The notes below the pieces were generated by a model. It saw only the letters and a program-made list of their open reading frames with translations, made no database searches and was not told the DNA's origin. A stretch of DNA of 64,000 nucleotides from SAR116 cluster bacterium AG-426-B08 (lineage in GTDB: Bacteria > Pseudomonadota > Alphaproteobacteria > Puniceispirillales > Marisalimonadaceae): contig QCNN01000002.1 in the NCBI GenBank assembly GCA_003213175.1, positions 57,092-121,091 on the forward strand, written 5' to 3'. A program made the position numbers and the translations under genes. Positions 31,729 through 43,325 of this stretch are shown piece after piece; within the stretch, counting starts at the first letter, position 1, and each line of letters opens with the position of its first letter.

Positions 31729-33288
31729 TTAACTCTTTTTAAACATAGATAACATTCTCTTGGTAACTAAGAAACCACCAACAATATTTATTGTTGCGAT
31801 TAAAACTGAAATACTAGCCAATATGTTTACTAAATAATTCGACGACCCAATTTGCAGTAACGCACCTATTATTATAATTCCTGAAATAGCATTAGTTACA
31901 GCCATTAGAGGAGTATGAAGTGAATGGGATACATTCCATATTACCTGAAAACCTACAAAGCAGGATAAAACAAAGACTATAAAATGTTGCATGAAACTTG
32001 GTGGTGCATAACTACCAATAAGAAACATCAAAAAACCACCAATTATTAAAAGCATGACTTGACGTCTACCATAAGAACGTTCTTTATCGTAGTTTTCCTT
32101 TTCTAATTCTTGAGGTGACTTTTGATTGGAATTTGAAGTAACTTTTGCAATAGCCTTAATTTTTGGAGGAGGAGGTGGATAGGTAATATTACCTTCATGA
32201 GCAACAGTAGAACCTCTTATAACGTCATCATCCATATTGATATTAATCACGCCATCCCTATTCGGAGTTAGGTCACTTAACATATGTCTAACATTGTTGC
32301 TGTAAAGATTAGAGGATTGTGCTGCCATTCTACTAGGAAAGTCAGTAAAACCAATTATTTTAACTCTATTTTCAGTTTCTATTATTTTTCCTGGTTTCGT
32401 AAATTCACAATTTCCTCCTTGTTCAGCAGCTAAATCAACAATAACAGAACCTGGTTGCATAAGTTTGACCATTTCTGCCAACCATAATTTTGGAGCTGGC
32501 CTTCCAGGTATTAAAGCAGTTGTTATAACAATATCTATCTCAGAAGCTTGTTCTTTAAAAAGGGTCATTTCTTTTTTTATAAACTCTTTCGATGCTGGTT
32601 TTGCATAACCGCCTTCTCCGGATGCATCTTCAGGAAAATCTAGCATAAGAAATTCAGCACCCATGGACTCAATTTGTTCAGCGACTTCAGGTCTTACATC
32701 AAATGACCTTACAATAGCGCCTAACGATTGAGCGGTTCCAATTGCAGCAAGACCAGCAACTCCAGCCCCTATAACAAGGACTTTTGCTGGGGGCACCTTG
32801 CCTGCAGCAGTTATTTGTCCAGTAAAGAATCTGCCAAAGTTATTTCCAGCTTCAATTACAGCTCTATATCCAGCTACATTTGCCATTGATGAAAGTGCAT
32901 CCATCTTTTGTGCTCTACTTATTCTAGGAATCATATCCATAGCTATTACAGAAGCATTTAATTTATTTAATTTACCCAAAAGGTCTTTATTTTGTGCTGG
33001 CCAAATAAATGATATTAATATCGTTTTGGGTTGGATAAGTTTAATTTCATTTTGTAATGGGTTTCTAACTTTAATGATTACATCAGATGTTTCCCATATT
33101 TTTTTTGCACTATTAAGAACCTTTACTCCTGCGTCAAGATATTCTTGGTCAGAGAAACCGGAATTTGAGCCTGCATTTTTTTCTATAAAACATTCAAAAC
33201 CTAACTTTTTTAACTCAAGTGCACTTGAAGGCGTTAATGCAATTCTATTTTCATCTTTTGTTATTTCAGCTGGACAACCGATTTTCAT
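31729..33288 (-). CDS. pntA: NAD(P) transhydrogenase subunit alpha (fused domains I and IIa)
   Basis: [43 protein letters not shown]-terminal TM region. Confidence 0.95.
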   Translation of the reverse strand: MKIGCPAEITKDENRIALTPSSALELKKLGFECFIEKNAGSNSGFSDQEYLDAGVKVLNSAKKIWETSDVIIKVRNPLQNEIKLIQPKTILISFIWPAQNKDLLGKLNKLNASVIAMDMIPRISRAQKMDALSSMANVAGYRAVIEAGNNFGRFFTGQITAAGKVPPAKVLVIGAGVAGLAAIGTAQSLGAIVRSFDVRPEVAEQIESMGAEFLMLDFPEDASGEGGYAKPASKEFIKKEMTLFKEQASEIDIVITTALIPGRPAPKLWLAEMVKLMQPGSVIVDLAAEQGGNCEFTKPGKIIETENRVKIIGFTDFPSRMAAQSSNLYSNNVRHMLSDLTPNRDGVININMDDDVIRGSTVAHEGNITYPPPPPKIKAIAKVTSNSNQKSPQELEKENYDKERSYGRRQVMLLIIGGFLMFLIGSYAPPSFMQHFIVFVLSCFVGFQVIWNVSHSLHTPLMAVTNAISGIIIIGALLQIGSSNYLVNILASISVLIATINIVGGFLVTKRMLSMFKKS

Positions 33289-33310
33289 ATTAAACCTATA
33301 ATCTTAAGTA

Positions 33311-33341
33311 TAAAAAAACCGTACTTAAACTTTAAGTACGG
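33311..33341 (-). terminator. Rho-independent terminator for rpsU
   Basis: CCGTACTTAA-ACT-TTAAGTACGG perfect 10-bp stem followed on the minus strand by a 7-T run. Confidence 0.9.
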
Positions 33342-33366
33342 CAAGGATTAAATAAGTATTAAAAAA

Positions 33367-33570
33367 TTAATAGCCTTCTCTCTCAAGTCTCTTTCTCATT
33401 AATTTTCTTACTCTTCTTGTGCTTTCTGCAAGTTCTCTAGCTTTTTTTTCAGAAGGCTTTTCATAAACTCTTCTATTCTTCATTTCTCTAAACATACCTT
33501 CTCTTTGCATTTTTTTCTTCAAAATGCGTAAAGCTTGATCAACGTTGTTATCTCTTACTGAAACGTACAT
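33367..33570 (-). CDS. rpsU: 30S ribosomal protein S21
   Basis: [39 protein letters not shown]. Confidence 0.96.
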   Translation of the reverse strand: MYVSVRDNNVDQALRILKKKMQREGMFREMKNRRVYEKPSEKKARELAESTRRVRKLMRKRLEREGY

Positions 33571-33697
33571 AAAAATCCTTTAAAGAACGCTTATGTAACA
33601 TACAAAAATATCAATTGGCAAGAATTTTTAAAAAAAATGTGATATAAACTTTAATTGGTTGACTTCAATTTTAATTTAATTATTTAAATAAAGTCTT

Positions 33698-34417
33698 ATG
33701 AGTATGAACGAATCTAAAAAATTAAAGGAAAAACTCCTTCTTTCAATGTTGACTAACGTTCCTTTTGATGGATGGTCTTGGCAAGCATTGTATACTGGCG
33801 CAGAAGACATAAAATTATTTGAAAATGATTTTGGAGAAGAAGAAAAAAATAAATTGAAATCAATTTTTGAATATAAATTAGTAAATGTTGTTAATGCTCT
33901 AAATGTTTATTTAGATGAAAAGATGAAAAAAAAATTTCTAAAGGAAAAGATTGATAAATTAAAAACTCCTGAAAAAATAAAAAAATTAATTCTTTTTAGA
34001 TTACAAGCTGCAGAAAAATTCAAAGAAAGCATAAGAGTATCTTTATCGTTTATGGCGATGCCCAAGAATACAAAAAATTCAATTAATATGTTATATAGAA
34101 CTTGTGATATCATGTGGAGAACCTCCGGAGATACATCTACAGATTTTTCTTTCTACACTAAAAGATTAATTTTATCGGGAGTTTATTCATCAACTCTTCT
34201 TTATTGGTTAAATGATGAATCAGAAAAATTTAATAATACTGAAGCTTTTTTAGATCGAAGACTTAATGATGTTTCAAAAATAGGCAAATTAAAAAAGCCT
34301 AAATCATTTTTTAATAAAAATAATAATTTTTCAAAAATGCCATTTGAAGCTTTTATTAATATACCAAAATCGATTTTCAAATATAGTTTTGGTAGAAAAA
34401 CTAATCGCTTCAAATGA
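33698..34417 (+). CDS. COQ9 family ubiquinone biosynthesis protein
   Basis: VPFDGWSWQAL, WRTSGDTSTDFSFYTKRLILSGVYSSTLLYWLNDES; next to rpsU as in many alphaproteobacteria. Confidence 0.85.
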   Translation: MSMNESKKLKEKLLLSMLTNVPFDGWSWQALYTGAEDIKLFENDFGEEEKNKLKSIFEYKLVNVVNALNVYLDEKMKKKFLKEKIDKLKTPEKIKKLILFRLQAAEKFKESIRVSLSFMAMPKNTKNSINMLYRTCDIMWRTSGDTSTDFSFYTKRLILSGVYSSTLLYWLNDESEKFNNTEAFLDRRLNDVSKIGKLKKPKSFFNKNNNFSKMPFEAFINIPKSIFKYSFGRKTNRFK

Positions 34418-34426
34418 TTAAAATTT

Positions 34427-35344
34427 ATGCCAATAAAAATTCCAGATAAATTACCTGCAAGAAAAATACTTTTAAAAGAGTCTATAGATGTGATTGATAA
34501 AAGCCTAGCTGTAAAACAGGATATAAGACCTTTAAAATTTCTATTATTAAATCTAATGCCAAAAAAAATTAATACAGAAATACAGTTTGCAAGATTAATT
34601 GGCGCATCACCACTGCAAATTGAGCTCACTTTAATGACAACCAAATCCTACAAACCAAAAAATACAGAAAATGACTATTTAATTGAGTTTTATAAAACAT
34701 TAGATGATGTAAAAAATAATTTTTATGATGTTTTGATTGTTACCGGAGCACCAGTTGAACAACTTCCATTCGAAGATGTAAAATATTGGGATGAGTTATT
34801 AAATATTCTTGAATGGTCTAGAAAAAACATTTTCCGAAGAATAGGAATTTGTTGGGGGGCTCAAGTATTATTAAAAGTGTTTCATAATATTGAGAAATAT
34901 CAATTGAAAAATAAAATGTTTGGTATTTTCGATCATCAATTAAGTGAAAATAATAATAGATTACTACATGGTTTTACAGACTATTTTCCAATGCCAGTTT
35001 CTAGGTTCACTGAAAACAAAATAAATGAACTTTTAACCAAAGGCTTAGAAATTCTTGCTATTTCTGATAAGTCTGGTGTCGGTATGGCAAGATGTCCGCA
35101 ATCAAAAGATTTGTTTATACTTAATCATCTAGAGTATGATGCTAATACTTTGAATGAAGAGTTTTTACGAGATAAGGCAGAAAATATTGAAATAGTAAGA
35201 CCTGAAAATTACTTTCCACAAAATGATACGAGCCAGAAACCAATTAATCGATGGAGGCCATATGCTTTTTTACTATTTGCAAACTTTATAAATGAAGTAT
35301 ATCAAGATGTTCCTTTTGACTTGAATAAAATTAGGACCTTTTAG
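34427..35344 (+). CDS. metA: Homoserine O-acyltransferase (MetA family)
   Basis: MPIKIPDKLPARKIL, LNLMPKKINTEIQFARLI, GICWGAQ, FNHLEYD-like FILNHLEYD. Confidence 0.93.
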   Translation: MPIKIPDKLPARKILLKESIDVIDKSLAVKQDIRPLKFLLLNLMPKKINTEIQFARLIGASPLQIELTLMTTKSYKPKNTENDYLIEFYKTLDDVKNNFYDVLIVTGAPVEQLPFEDVKYWDELLNILEWSRKNIFRRIGICWGAQVLLKVFHNIEKYQLKNKMFGIFDHQLSENNNRLLHGFTDYFPMPVSRFTENKINELLTKGLEILAISDKSGVGMARCPQSKDLFILNHLEYDANTLNEEFLRDKAENIEIVRPENYFPQNDTSQKPINRWRPYAFLLFANFINEVYQDVPFDLNKIRTF

Positions 35345-36425
35345 TAAAATGTCCCATTTTTCTTCCATTTTTAACAATTTTTTTCCCATAAATGTGATAA
35401 GAATATTTTTGTTCATCAATTAGATTTTTTAAATCATTTATTTCATTACCAATTAAATTATACATTTCCCATTTTCCATTATTCTTTGTATCTTTAATTT
35501 TTAAGCCACATATGCATCTCACTAAGATTTCAAACTGACTATTATCACAACCTTCAATACTCCAATGAAATGAGTTATGAGGTCTAGGTGCTATTTCATT
35601 AAAAATTAAAGTTCCATCACTTAATTCAAATAATTCAAAAGTTAATAAACCAACTAAGTTCAAAACATTAGAAAATTTTTTTACTAAATTTTTTAAATCT
35701 ATTAATTTTTCCTCATTAATTGAAGTAGGTGCAATTGTTTTTTTTAAAATACCTTTTTCATGAAAATTTTGAGAAAGTGGGAAGAAACAGTCTGTTTTGT
35801 TTGCGCTTCTAGCATACAAAATTGAAATTTCCCTTCTAAAATCAATTTTTTCTTCTAAAATACAGTCTGTAAAGTTAATACTTCGCCATATTTCATTAAT
35901 TTCCTTTTTGGAATTAATTAAAAATTGTCCCTTACCATCATAACCAAGAGAATTAGTCTTTAATATTCCTCTATAATTTAAGCTTTTTGTGTATTTTAAT
36001 AAATCTTCAATTGATTTTATCCTATACCATTTAGCTACATTAAATCCAACTTTTGCAGCAAGTGTTTTTTCTTTGTCTCTAAATTGTGCACACTTAAAAG
36101 TTCCACTATTTGGAAAAACAAGTGTCTTTTTTGAAATGACTTGTAATACATTTGATGGAATATTTTCAAATTCAGAAGTTACACAAGATACTTTTGAGGC
36201 GAAATCATCAATTTTGACTTTATCATTCCATTCTCCGTGATAAATTTTATCAACTACGCTTTCCGCTGGATTATCTCCTTTAGGGCAGTAGAGAAAAACA
36301 GTAAAACCCATTTTCTTTGCAGCCATAGCGATCATTTTCCCTAATTGTCCACCACCTAAAATACCTATTACATTTTTCCTAGAGGGCAAAATAGGTAAAG
36401 TTTTATTTAAATTAAGCTTTTGCAT
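35331..36425 (-). CDS. purK: 5-(carboxyamino)imidazole ribonucleotide synthase
   Basis: IGILGGGQLGKMIAMAAKKMG, ATP-grasp motifs, EIAPRPHNSFHWSIEGC. Confidence 0.95.
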   Translation of the reverse strand: MQKLNLNKTLPILPSRKNVIGILGGGQLGKMIAMAAKKMGFTVFLYCPKGDNPAESVVDKIYHGEWNDKVKIDDFASKVSCVTSEFENIPSNVLQVISKKTLVFPNSGTFKCAQFRDKEKTLAAKVGFNVAKWYRIKSIEDLLKYTKSLNYRGILKTNSLGYDGKGQFLINSKKEINEIWRSINFTDCILEEKIDFRREISILYARSANKTDCFFPLSQNFHEKGILKKTIAPTSINEEKLIDLKNLVKKFSNVLNLVGLLTFELFELSDGTLIFNEIAPRPHNSFHWSIEGCDNSQFEILVRCICGLKIKDTKNNGKWEMYNLIGNEINDLKNLIDEQKYSYHIYGKKIVKNGRKMGHFTKRS

Positions 36426-36920
36426 TTAATCTTTAGGAGATAAAGGGACATTTTTTGACAGTAATTTTTTCCAATGCAACAATGACTTTGCAATTTTTTT
36501 ATCTTCTAAACTTAATATTTCTGCAGCAAAAACTGCAGCATTAATTGCTCCAGAATTTCCAATTGACATGGATGCAACAGGGATACCCTTTGGCATTTGA
36601 ACAATTGATAATAGACTATCTAAACCATCTAACGACGTACTATTAATTGGGACTCCAATGACAGGAATATTGGTGTGAGAGGCAATCATTCCTGGTAAAT
36701 GAGCCGCACCTCCAGCTCCAGCAATGATTACTTTAAAACCTTTTTCTTGTGCTTTTTTTGCAAATAGGTTCATTCTGTTAGGTGTTCTGTGGGCAGAGAT
36801 TATTTTGCATTCATTATTAATATTTAATTCATTCAACACTTTTTCAGCATTTTTCATAGTTTCCCAGTCAGATTTACTTCCCATTACAACAGCTACCAAA
36901 TTTTTTTCTGATTTTTTCAT
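36426..36920 (-). CDS. purE: 5-(carboxyamino)imidazole ribonucleotide mutase
   Basis: [37 protein letters not shown]. Confidence 0.96.
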   Translation of the reverse strand: MKKSEKNLVAVVMGSKSDWETMKNAEKVLNELNINNECKIISAHRTPNRMNLFAKKAQEKGFKVIIAGAGGAAHLPGMIASHTNIPVIGVPINSTSLDGLDSLLSIVQMPKGIPVASMSIGNSGAINAAVFAAEILSLEDKKIAKSLLHWKKLLSKNVPLSPKD

Positions 36921-36935
36921 GACAAGTTAAATTTT

Positions 36936-37484
36936 TTAATTATCTTCAGAATTTTCCACTTGAATTGTACCTCCAGATTTAATGACTTCTTTCTCTAAAT
37001 CTTCTTGAGAACATAAATTTAATAAAACTGGGTGTTTAGCAGTAATGTTAGAAATATTCCAGTGTGTTCTGGTTCTTATCTTTTCTATAGTAGACTTCGT
37101 TGTACCAACTAATTTAGAAATTTGACTATCCTTTAGTTCTGGATGTGTTTTAACTATCCAAGCAACAGCATTTGGTTTATCACCTCTTCTAGATAATGGT
37201 ATATATTTTGGACCTTTTGTTCTATCGCTTGATGAAGGCAAAACATCAGTTGATTGTTTTAAACGAGCATTTGGATCTTGAGTACATTTATCTATTTCAT
37301 CTTTTGTAAGTTGTCCATTTAGAATTGGGTCAAATCCTAAAATACCCTGTCCAACATCTCCATCAGCAATTGCTTGAACCTCTAATATATGTAAATCACA
37401 AAATTCCGAAATTTGTTCGAAAGTTAGTGTGGTATTATCTATTAGCCATACAGCAGTAGCTTTGGGCATTAGTAAGGAAGGCAT
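36936..37484 (-). CDS. DUF1013 / TrcR-type cell-cycle transcriptional regulator
   Basis: LMPKATAVWLIDNTTLTFEQISEFCDLHILEVQAIADGDVGQGILGFDPILNGQLT. Confidence 0.85.
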   Translation of the reverse strand: MPSLLMPKATAVWLIDNTTLTFEQISEFCDLHILEVQAIADGDVGQGILGFDPILNGQLTKDEIDKCTQDPNARLKQSTDVLPSSSDRTKGPKYIPLSRRGDKPNAVAWIVKTHPELKDSQISKLVGTTKSTIEKIRTRTHWNISNITAKHPVLLNLCSQEDLEKEVIKSGGTIQVENSEDN

Positions 37485-37562
37485 TTCTCACTCCATAATT
37501 CAGTTTACAGTATTTATTAACTAGTTTTTAAATCATAAAAAGTCAATTTTAGTTTTTAATTA

Positions 37563-38426
37563 TTAATTAATTATTTTTGGTTTATAAACAACTAATGGAT
37601 GGTCATTATAAAAACATTTAAATTCATTATCATTTTGGACTAAATACTTTGATTTTATTAAACAAAAACCTAAGGTATTAATTTCAAAATTGTTTATAAA
37701 AATAATTTCTCCTAAATCAAAGTCGTCATTTTTAATTATTTTAGAGTATTTTTGAGAGTTTAAACTGAGCTTTTCTAGACTCTCAAATCCACAACAATAT
37801 TTTTTTATATTGCCCTTATATTTTACCCTAGCAATAACTTCTTGACCTATGAAGCAACCTTTTTCAAAGCTAACACCATTATTAGAGAGCATTCCTATTT
37901 CAAAAGGATAAAGTTTGTTTGATGAAACTTCATTCTCACCCTCAAGAACACAATTTTTAACTTTTTCATAATGGTACCAAAAATGATCTTCAGTAAAATG
38001 AAAGAAAGATTTTTTATCAAATTCACTTTTCTTTAAATAAGTTCTTCCAATATATGTTTTGTAGAATCTCACATCTTTGTATACTTGTCGAAAATCACTC
38101 GGATTATTAGTGACAATAGTTATTAATTCTGTTTCATTTATTTTGATATTTTGTCTTAAACTATAAAGTTTTAATTTATTTATTAACTCGTTTTTTTGTC
38201 CTTTACTACATTCTATATAAACTACTTTATGTCCTTTGTTAGCTATGAAAGTTAAGAAATCGAATAAAATTTTACCTTGTGGAGTTAATAAGGCAGACGG
38301 ACATATTTCATTCTCTTGCAAATTTAAAATATTATTCGTTAAAATATTATTTAAAAAATTAATACAGTCTGAACCTGATATTTCAATTATAGATCTATTA
38401 TTTAAAACTGAAATTTTTTTTGTCAT
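37563..38426 (-). CDS. ygfZ: YgfZ/GcvT family folate-binding protein
   Basis: YPFEIGMLSNNGVSFEKGCFIGQEVIARVKYKG (YgfZ KGCYxGQE motif). Confidence 0.85.
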   Translation of the reverse strand: MTKKISVLNNRSIIEISGSDCINFLNNILTNNILNLQENEICPSALLTPQGKILFDFLTFIANKGHKVVYIECSKGQKNELINKLKLYSLRQNIKINETELITIVTNNPSDFRQVYKDVRFYKTYIGRTYLKKSEFDKKSFFHFTEDHFWYHYEKVKNCVLEGENEVSSNKLYPFEIGMLSNNGVSFEKGCFIGQEVIARVKYKGNIKKYCCGFESLEKLSLNSQKYSKIIKNDDFDLGEIIFINNFEINTLGFCLIKSKYLVQNDNEFKCFYNDHPLVVYKPKIIN

Positions 38427-38520
38427 AATTTAAATCCATACATACTAAACAATTACTTTTCTATAATTTTTAAATTGTAGAGTAAGTAATTTAAAATTAG
38501 AAATCTCATTTTCTAAATTG

Positions 38521-40179
38521 TTATAATTTATTAATGGCACTAATTACTGCTAAAATTGGAGCTAAAGTAATACTTGTATGAATTCCACAACCAAACACTG
38601 AAATATCATTATTATTGACTAATTCTACATATGCTGCGGCTTCGGCTTTTGAAGTGGCACTCCGAGTGTTTTGGCCAAAATCTTTTAACTTAAAAGTTAA
38701 ATTAAAATTATCTCTCATACCGTTTACAAAAGCAGAAATGGGTCCATTGCCCTCGCTTGTAATTTTCACTTTTTTATTTTTACATTCTATCTCAGCTGAG
38801 ATAATTTCAAGACCTGAACCTCTGCTTGATGCTTTTGACTCAAAAGAAATTAACTTGAAAGGTTTATCTAAAAGAAAATTTTCAGTAAAAATTGACCAAA
38901 TTTTTTCACTTGTTATTTCCGTACCAGTTTTATCTGCTTCTTTTTGTACATGCTTTGACAATTGTATTTCAGCATCTCTTGGAAGCCTTACTTGATGGTC
39001 TGTCTCCAAAATCCAGGCAGTACCTCCTTTACCAGATTGACTATTCACTCTAATTATAGCTTCATAAGTTCTACCAATATCTGCTGGGTCAATAGGTAAA
39101 TAAGGAACTTCCCATTTATCTGTATTAGATTTTTCTATAGCATCCATTCCTTTTCTTATGGCATCTTGATGACTTCCAGAAAAGGCAGTATGTACTAACG
39201 ACCCAGCATAAGGGTGTCTTTGATGCACTGGAATTCTATTACAATATTCTGCAACCTCAATAAGAGAGTTTATATTTGATAAATTAATATTTGGATTAAT
39301 ACCTTGTGTAAATAAATTTAATCCAAGTGTAATTAAATCTACATTCCCTGTTCTTTCACCATTACCAAATAAAGTTCCTTCAACTCTATCAGCTCCAGCC
39401 ATAATCCCTAACTCAGTTGCAGCTACAGCAGTTCCTCTGTCATTATGAGGATGAAGTGATAAAATCACCCTATCTCTGTTGGAAAAATTATTATTCATCC
39501 ATTCTATTTGATCTGCATAAATATTTGGAGTAGACATTTCAACAGTTGCTGGAAGATTTATAATCACAGGTTTTTCAGCAGATGCTTCCCATATGTCTAA
39601 AACATTCTCACAGACATCTAGTGCGTATTCCAACTCTGTTCCAGTAAAACTTTCTGGTGAGTATTCAAAACGAATATTAGATTTATTCAATTTAGAGACA
39701 TTATTTCGAATTATTTTAGCACCATCAGTAGCGATTTTCTTAACACCTTCCATATTTTCTTTAAACACAACTCTTCTTTGTAAAGTGCTTGTTGAGTTAT
39801 AAAGGTGTATGATCGCATTTTCACACCCTTCTAAGCTATCAATTGTTTTATTAATCAACTCTTCTCTAGATTGAGTAAGGACTTGGATTGTCACGTCACT
39901 AGGTATGTGTCCATCTAAAATTAATTCTCTTACAAAGTTAAAATCAGTTTCAGATGCTGATGGAAATCCAACTTCAATCTCTTTATATCCAATTTCAACA
40001 AGTTTTTTAAAAAACTTCATTTTGCGTTCAGAATCCATTGGTTCTGCTAAAGCTTGGTTTCCATCTCTTAAATCAACAGGACACCAAATAGGACTAGTCT
40101 TAATTACTTTAAGTGGCCAAGTTCTATTCTTAAGATTTATTTGAGGATATGATGTGTATTTTGTGTATTTTGTCATCAT
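38521..40179 (-). CDS. leuA: 2-isopropylmalate synthase
   Basis: PIWCPVDLRDGNQALAEPM, SLHPHNDRGTAVAATELG, ERTGNVDLITLGLNL. Confidence 0.95.
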   Translation of the reverse strand: MMTKYTKYTSYPQINLKNRTWPLKVIKTSPIWCPVDLRDGNQALAEPMDSERKMKFFKKLVEIGYKEIEVGFPSASETDFNFVRELILDGHIPSDVTIQVLTQSREELINKTIDSLEGCENAIIHLYNSTSTLQRRVVFKENMEGVKKIATDGAKIIRNNVSKLNKSNIRFEYSPESFTGTELEYALDVCENVLDIWEASAEKPVIINLPATVEMSTPNIYADQIEWMNNNFSNRDRVILSLHPHNDRGTAVAATELGIMAGADRVEGTLFGNGERTGNVDLITLGLNLFTQGINPNINLSNINSLIEVAEYCNRIPVHQRHPYAGSLVHTAFSGSHQDAIRKGMDAIEKSNTDKWEVPYLPIDPADIGRTYEAIIRVNSQSGKGGTAWILETDHQVRLPRDAEIQLSKHVQKEADKTGTEITSEKIWSIFTENFLLDKPFKLISFESKASSRGSGLEIISAEIECKNKKVKITSEGNGPISAFVNGMRDNFNLTFKLKDFGQNTRSATSKAEAAAYVELVNNNDISVFGCGIHTSITLAPILAVISAINKL

Positions 40180-40211
40180 AATATAATTAAATTCCTATAA
40201 AATTTTAGTTC

Positions 40212-40277
40212 AAAAAAATTAACTATTTAATCCCTGGCTCCTTAGAGACAGGGCAAATTAGTAGAGCTAAAATAGTT
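40212..40277 (-). promoter_or_regulatory. Putative leuA attenuator: nested hairpins ending in a 7-T run
   Basis: On the minus strand AACTATTT(40277-40270)...AAATAGTT(40228-40221) encloses CCCTG..CAGGG, then AATTTTTTT. Confidence 0.5.
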
Positions 40278-40306
40278 CCAATCATATAATTATGCGACTT
40301 AGACAT
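40223..40306 (-). CDS. Putative leuA leader peptide MSKSHNYMIGTILALLICPVSKEPGIK
   Basis: 27-codon ORF upstream of leuA with clustered Leu codons (TTA GCT CTA CTA) overlapping the hairpin region. Confidence 0.45.
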   Translation of the reverse strand: MSKSHNYMIGTILALLICPVSKEPGIK

Positions 40307-40434
40307 TTGCAGTATGGTAACAATTAGAGATGACAATAGTCAAGGTGTATTACTTAATATAAATATATTTTAATTAAAAGTTTAAATCTTATGTCAATAA
40401 ATTATATATTAGTCTATAAAGTTAAATAATACCT

Positions 40435-42228
40435 ATGAGTAACATAAAACATATAAGAAATTTTTCTATAATCGCACATATAGACCATGGTAAATCAACC
40501 CTTGCAGATAGGTTGATACAGGTATGTGGAGGCTTAGAAGATAGAGAAATGAAAGAGCAAATTCTGGATAATATGGAAATTGAAAGAGAAAGAGGTATTA
40601 CGATTAAAGCTCAAACAGTAAGACTAAAATATAAGCACGATGATGGTATTATTTATACATTGAATTTAATGGATACCCCAGGACACGTTGATTTTTCGTA
40701 TGAAGTCTCTAGATCCTTATCAGCTTGTGAGGGTTCCTTGTTAGTGGTAGATGCCTCTCAAGGAGTTGAAGCACAGACATTAGCTAATGTTTATCAGGCA
40801 ATTGATGCTAATCATGAGATTGTAACAGTACTCAATAAAATAGATTTACCAGCATCTGAACCGGAACGAGTTAGAAAGCAGATTGATGAAGTTATTGGAT
40901 TACCTGGTGAAGATGCAATTGAGGTTTCAGCCAAAACTGGTCAGGGTATAAAAGATGTTTTAAGTGATTTAGTTAACACCTTGCCATGCCCAGCAGGAGA
41001 TGAAGGTAAATCATTAAAAGCAATGCTTGTTGATAGTTGGTATGATCCTTATTTAGGTATTTTAACCTTAATACGAGTTGTAGATGGAAAAATCTTCAAA
41101 GGACAAAAGATAAGATTTATGTCTACAAATGCAAATTATACTGTAGAAAGTTTAGGTGTGTTCACACCAAAAATATTGAATGTTGAAACACTTGGTCCTG
41201 GTGAAGTGGGTTTTATTACAGCGTCAGTTAAAACAGTTGCTGATTGTAAAGTTGGTGATACAATTACTGAAGACAGAAATCCAACTAGCAAAATGTTACC
41301 AGGGTTTAAACCTTCGACGCCAGTTGTGTTTTGTGGTCTTTTTCCAACTGACAATGCTGATTTTACTGACTTAAGAGATGCTCTAGATAAACTATCCTTG
41401 AACGATAGTTCATTTAGTTTCGAGGCTGAAACATCAGCTGCTCTTGGCTTTGGTTTCAGGTGTGGATTTTTAGGACTACTGCATATGGAAATAGTCAGAG
41501 AAAGATTGAGTAGGGAATTTAAATTAGAATTAATTTCAACTGCTCCTTCAGTGGTTTACAAAATATTAAAATCAAATAATGAAACAATAGAGTTACATAA
41601 CCCAGCTGATTTACCTGAAGCAAATCACATAAATTTTATAGAAGAACCATGGATACTGGCTACAATATTAGTTCCAGATGAGTATTTAGGTTCAGTACTA
41701 ACTTTATGTACTAGTAGAAGGGGTGAACAAATAGATTTAACATATGCTGGTACAAGAGCTATGGTTGTTTACAGGCTTCCATTAAATGAAGTGGTTTTTG
41801 ATTTTTATGATAAGTTAAAAAGTGTTACTTCTGGTTATGCAAGTTTTGATTATCAGATTGATGCATATAGAAAAGGAGATTTAGTCAAAGTATCTATTTT
41901 AGTTAATGGAGAACCAGTAGATGCTCTAGCCATGATTACAAATAAAGAGCAAGCTGAACAAAGAGGAAGATCTATTTGTATAAAATTGAAGGATCTAATT
42001 CCAAGACAATTATTTAGGGTTGCACTTCAAGCTGCCATAGGAAGTAAAATAATAGCCAGGGAAACAATTAGTGCTGTTAGAAAAGATGTAACAGCAAAGT
42101 GTTATGGTGGAGATATTTCAAGAAAAAGAAAATTATTAGAAAAACAAAAAGCAGGTAAAAAGAAAATGCGTCAATTCGGACAAGTTGAAATACCACAAAA
42201 TGCTTTTTTTGAGGCTTTAAAAATTTAA
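40435..42228 (+). CDS. lepA: Elongation factor 4
   Basis: [45 protein letters not shown]. Confidence 0.97.
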   Translation: MSNIKHIRNFSIIAHIDHGKSTLADRLIQVCGGLEDREMKEQILDNMEIERERGITIKAQTVRLKYKHDDGIIYTLNLMDTPGHVDFSYEVSRSLSACEGSLLVVDASQGVEAQTLANVYQAIDANHEIVTVLNKIDLPASEPERVRKQIDEVIGLPGEDAIEVSAKTGQGIKDVLSDLVNTLPCPAGDEGKSLKAMLVDSWYDPYLGILTLIRVVDGKIFKGQKIRFMSTNANYTVESLGVFTPKILNVETLGPGEVGFITASVKTVADCKVGDTITEDRNPTSKMLPGFKPSTPVVFCGLFPTDNADFTDLRDALDKLSLNDSSFSFEAETSAALGFGFRCGFLGLLHMEIVRERLSREFKLELISTAPSVVYKILKSNNETIELHNPADLPEANHINFIEEPWILATILVPDEYLGSVLTLCTSRRGEQIDLTYAGTRAMVVYRLPLNEVVFDFYDKLKSVTSGYASFDYQIDAYRKGDLVKVSILVNGEPVDALAMITNKEQAEQRGRSICIKLKDLIPRQLFRVALQAAIGSKIIARETISAVRKDVTAKCYGGDISRKRKLLEKQKAGKKKMRQFGQVEIPQNAFFEALKI

Positions 42229-42608
42229 GTTTTGATATTTTTAGCAGATATTTTTTTTCTCTTTTTTAAGCCAAAATATATAAGTACAAAAGATAAAATA
42301 GCTAAAGTGGGGCCTGCGGGTAAAGTTAAAATTGAAGATATTACAGGATGCCACAAAAATCCTGAGCAATTTAAAATTTCAAAAGATGAGCAAGGATCAA
42401 TATATCTACTAACTATAGCCTCAGCTATTTGTAAGCTCTCAAAACTTATATAAGCCCACAAATGACCTATTTGTGTTATCCCACTATCGCCTGCAATGTG
42501 ATTAGTAACATTGGGATTATCAAAAAGATATTTTTTGACATCAAAATAATTACTCATAAGCGTAAGTATGAAAAATAACAAACCTAAAATAATTAATAAT
42601 CTTCCCAT
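42225..42608 (-). CDS. Hypothetical membrane protein
   Basis: 127 aa, two hydrophobic segments, convergent with lepA. Confidence 0.55.
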   Translation of the reverse strand: MGRLLIILGLLFFILTLMSNYFDVKKYLFDNPNVTNHIAGDSGITQIGHLWAYISFESLQIAEAIVSRYIDPCSSFEILNCSGFLWHPVISSILTLPAGPTLAILSFVLIYFGLKKRKKISAKNIKT

Positions 42609-42671
42609 AATATTCTTTTACTTTTTTATATTATATAATAAATATTTCAATTATAAATATAAATTGTCAAA

Positions 42672-42761
42672 GGAGAGGTGGCCGAGTGGTTTAAGGCGCA
42701 CGCTTGGAAAGCGTGTATAGTAGCAATACTATCGAGGGTTCGAATCCCTCTCTCTCCGCCA
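42672..42761 (+). tRNA. tRNA-Ser(GGA), integration target
   Basis: GGAGAGGUGGCCGAGUGG..., anticodon stem-loop CACGC-UUGGAAA-GCGUG, variable arm, GGUUCGAAUCC, encoded CCA. Confidence 0.96.
42745..42761. repeat. attL of element A (tRNA-Ser 3' end)
   Basis: TCCCTCTCTCTCCGCCA, identical to 48865-48881. Confidence 0.9.
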
Positions 42762-42813
42762 ATATATATTTATTTAATAAAAACAATTAGTTAGTTATAT
42801 AAATTATTTATTT

Positions 42814-42831
42814 GTACCCAATAAGTACCCA
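42814..42831. repeat. Putative integrase arm-type sites, left end of element A
   Basis: GTACCCAataaGTACCCA, 11-bp period; same arrangement at 48784-48801. Confidence 0.75.
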
Positions 42832-43077
42832 GTATTAAATTAAATAAATTTGATGTTGAAATAAAACATGGTTAAGAATCATCTAAACCTTTCTATTCGT
42901 CTTAATTGTTTCTAGCAAATTAAATAGTTAGACTATCAATACAGAATTTTATGTTTTTTAACAAAAATAATTCATTAAAGGATTTTTTCAGTAACCCTTA
43001 ATTAAACATTTAGAACATACATTTGGGGGGGTTATACATATCTTTGATACAACCCATGTTCTAATCCATCTTTATAG

Positions 43078-43281
43078 TTAGTTGTCATCCAAAAATAGTT
43101 TCTTTATAACCCAAAATATTATTCCTCCTAATATCCAAGGAAATATAAATGAAAAAGTTAACAACCATAATGCCGTTTCACCAGGCTTCGGAGAATAATC
43201 AAAACGAATTAATACAGCAATATAACTTAATGATATACTTATCACTATTCCAATTAATAAAACGTAATGTTTAGTTTCCAT
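43078..43281 (-). CDS. Small membrane protein, hypothetical
   Basis: 67 aa, two TM segments, within element A. Confidence 0.5.
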   Translation of the reverse strand: METKHYVLLIGIVISISLSYIAVLIRFDYSPKPGETALWLLTFSFIFPWILGGIIFWVIKKLFLDDN

Positions 43282-43325
43282 ATGGCTGCCTTAAAGATAA
43301 CAATTTTTTTTTAAATCATATCAGT

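Noticed and set aside
32798-33301. 167-aa plus-strand ORF
   Set aside because: Entirely antisense to pntA, which has strong conserved motifs.
43023-43030. Poly-G run (GGGGGGG) in element A
   Set aside because: Intergenic and alone; no ORF or promoter clearly affected, so no phase-variation claim.
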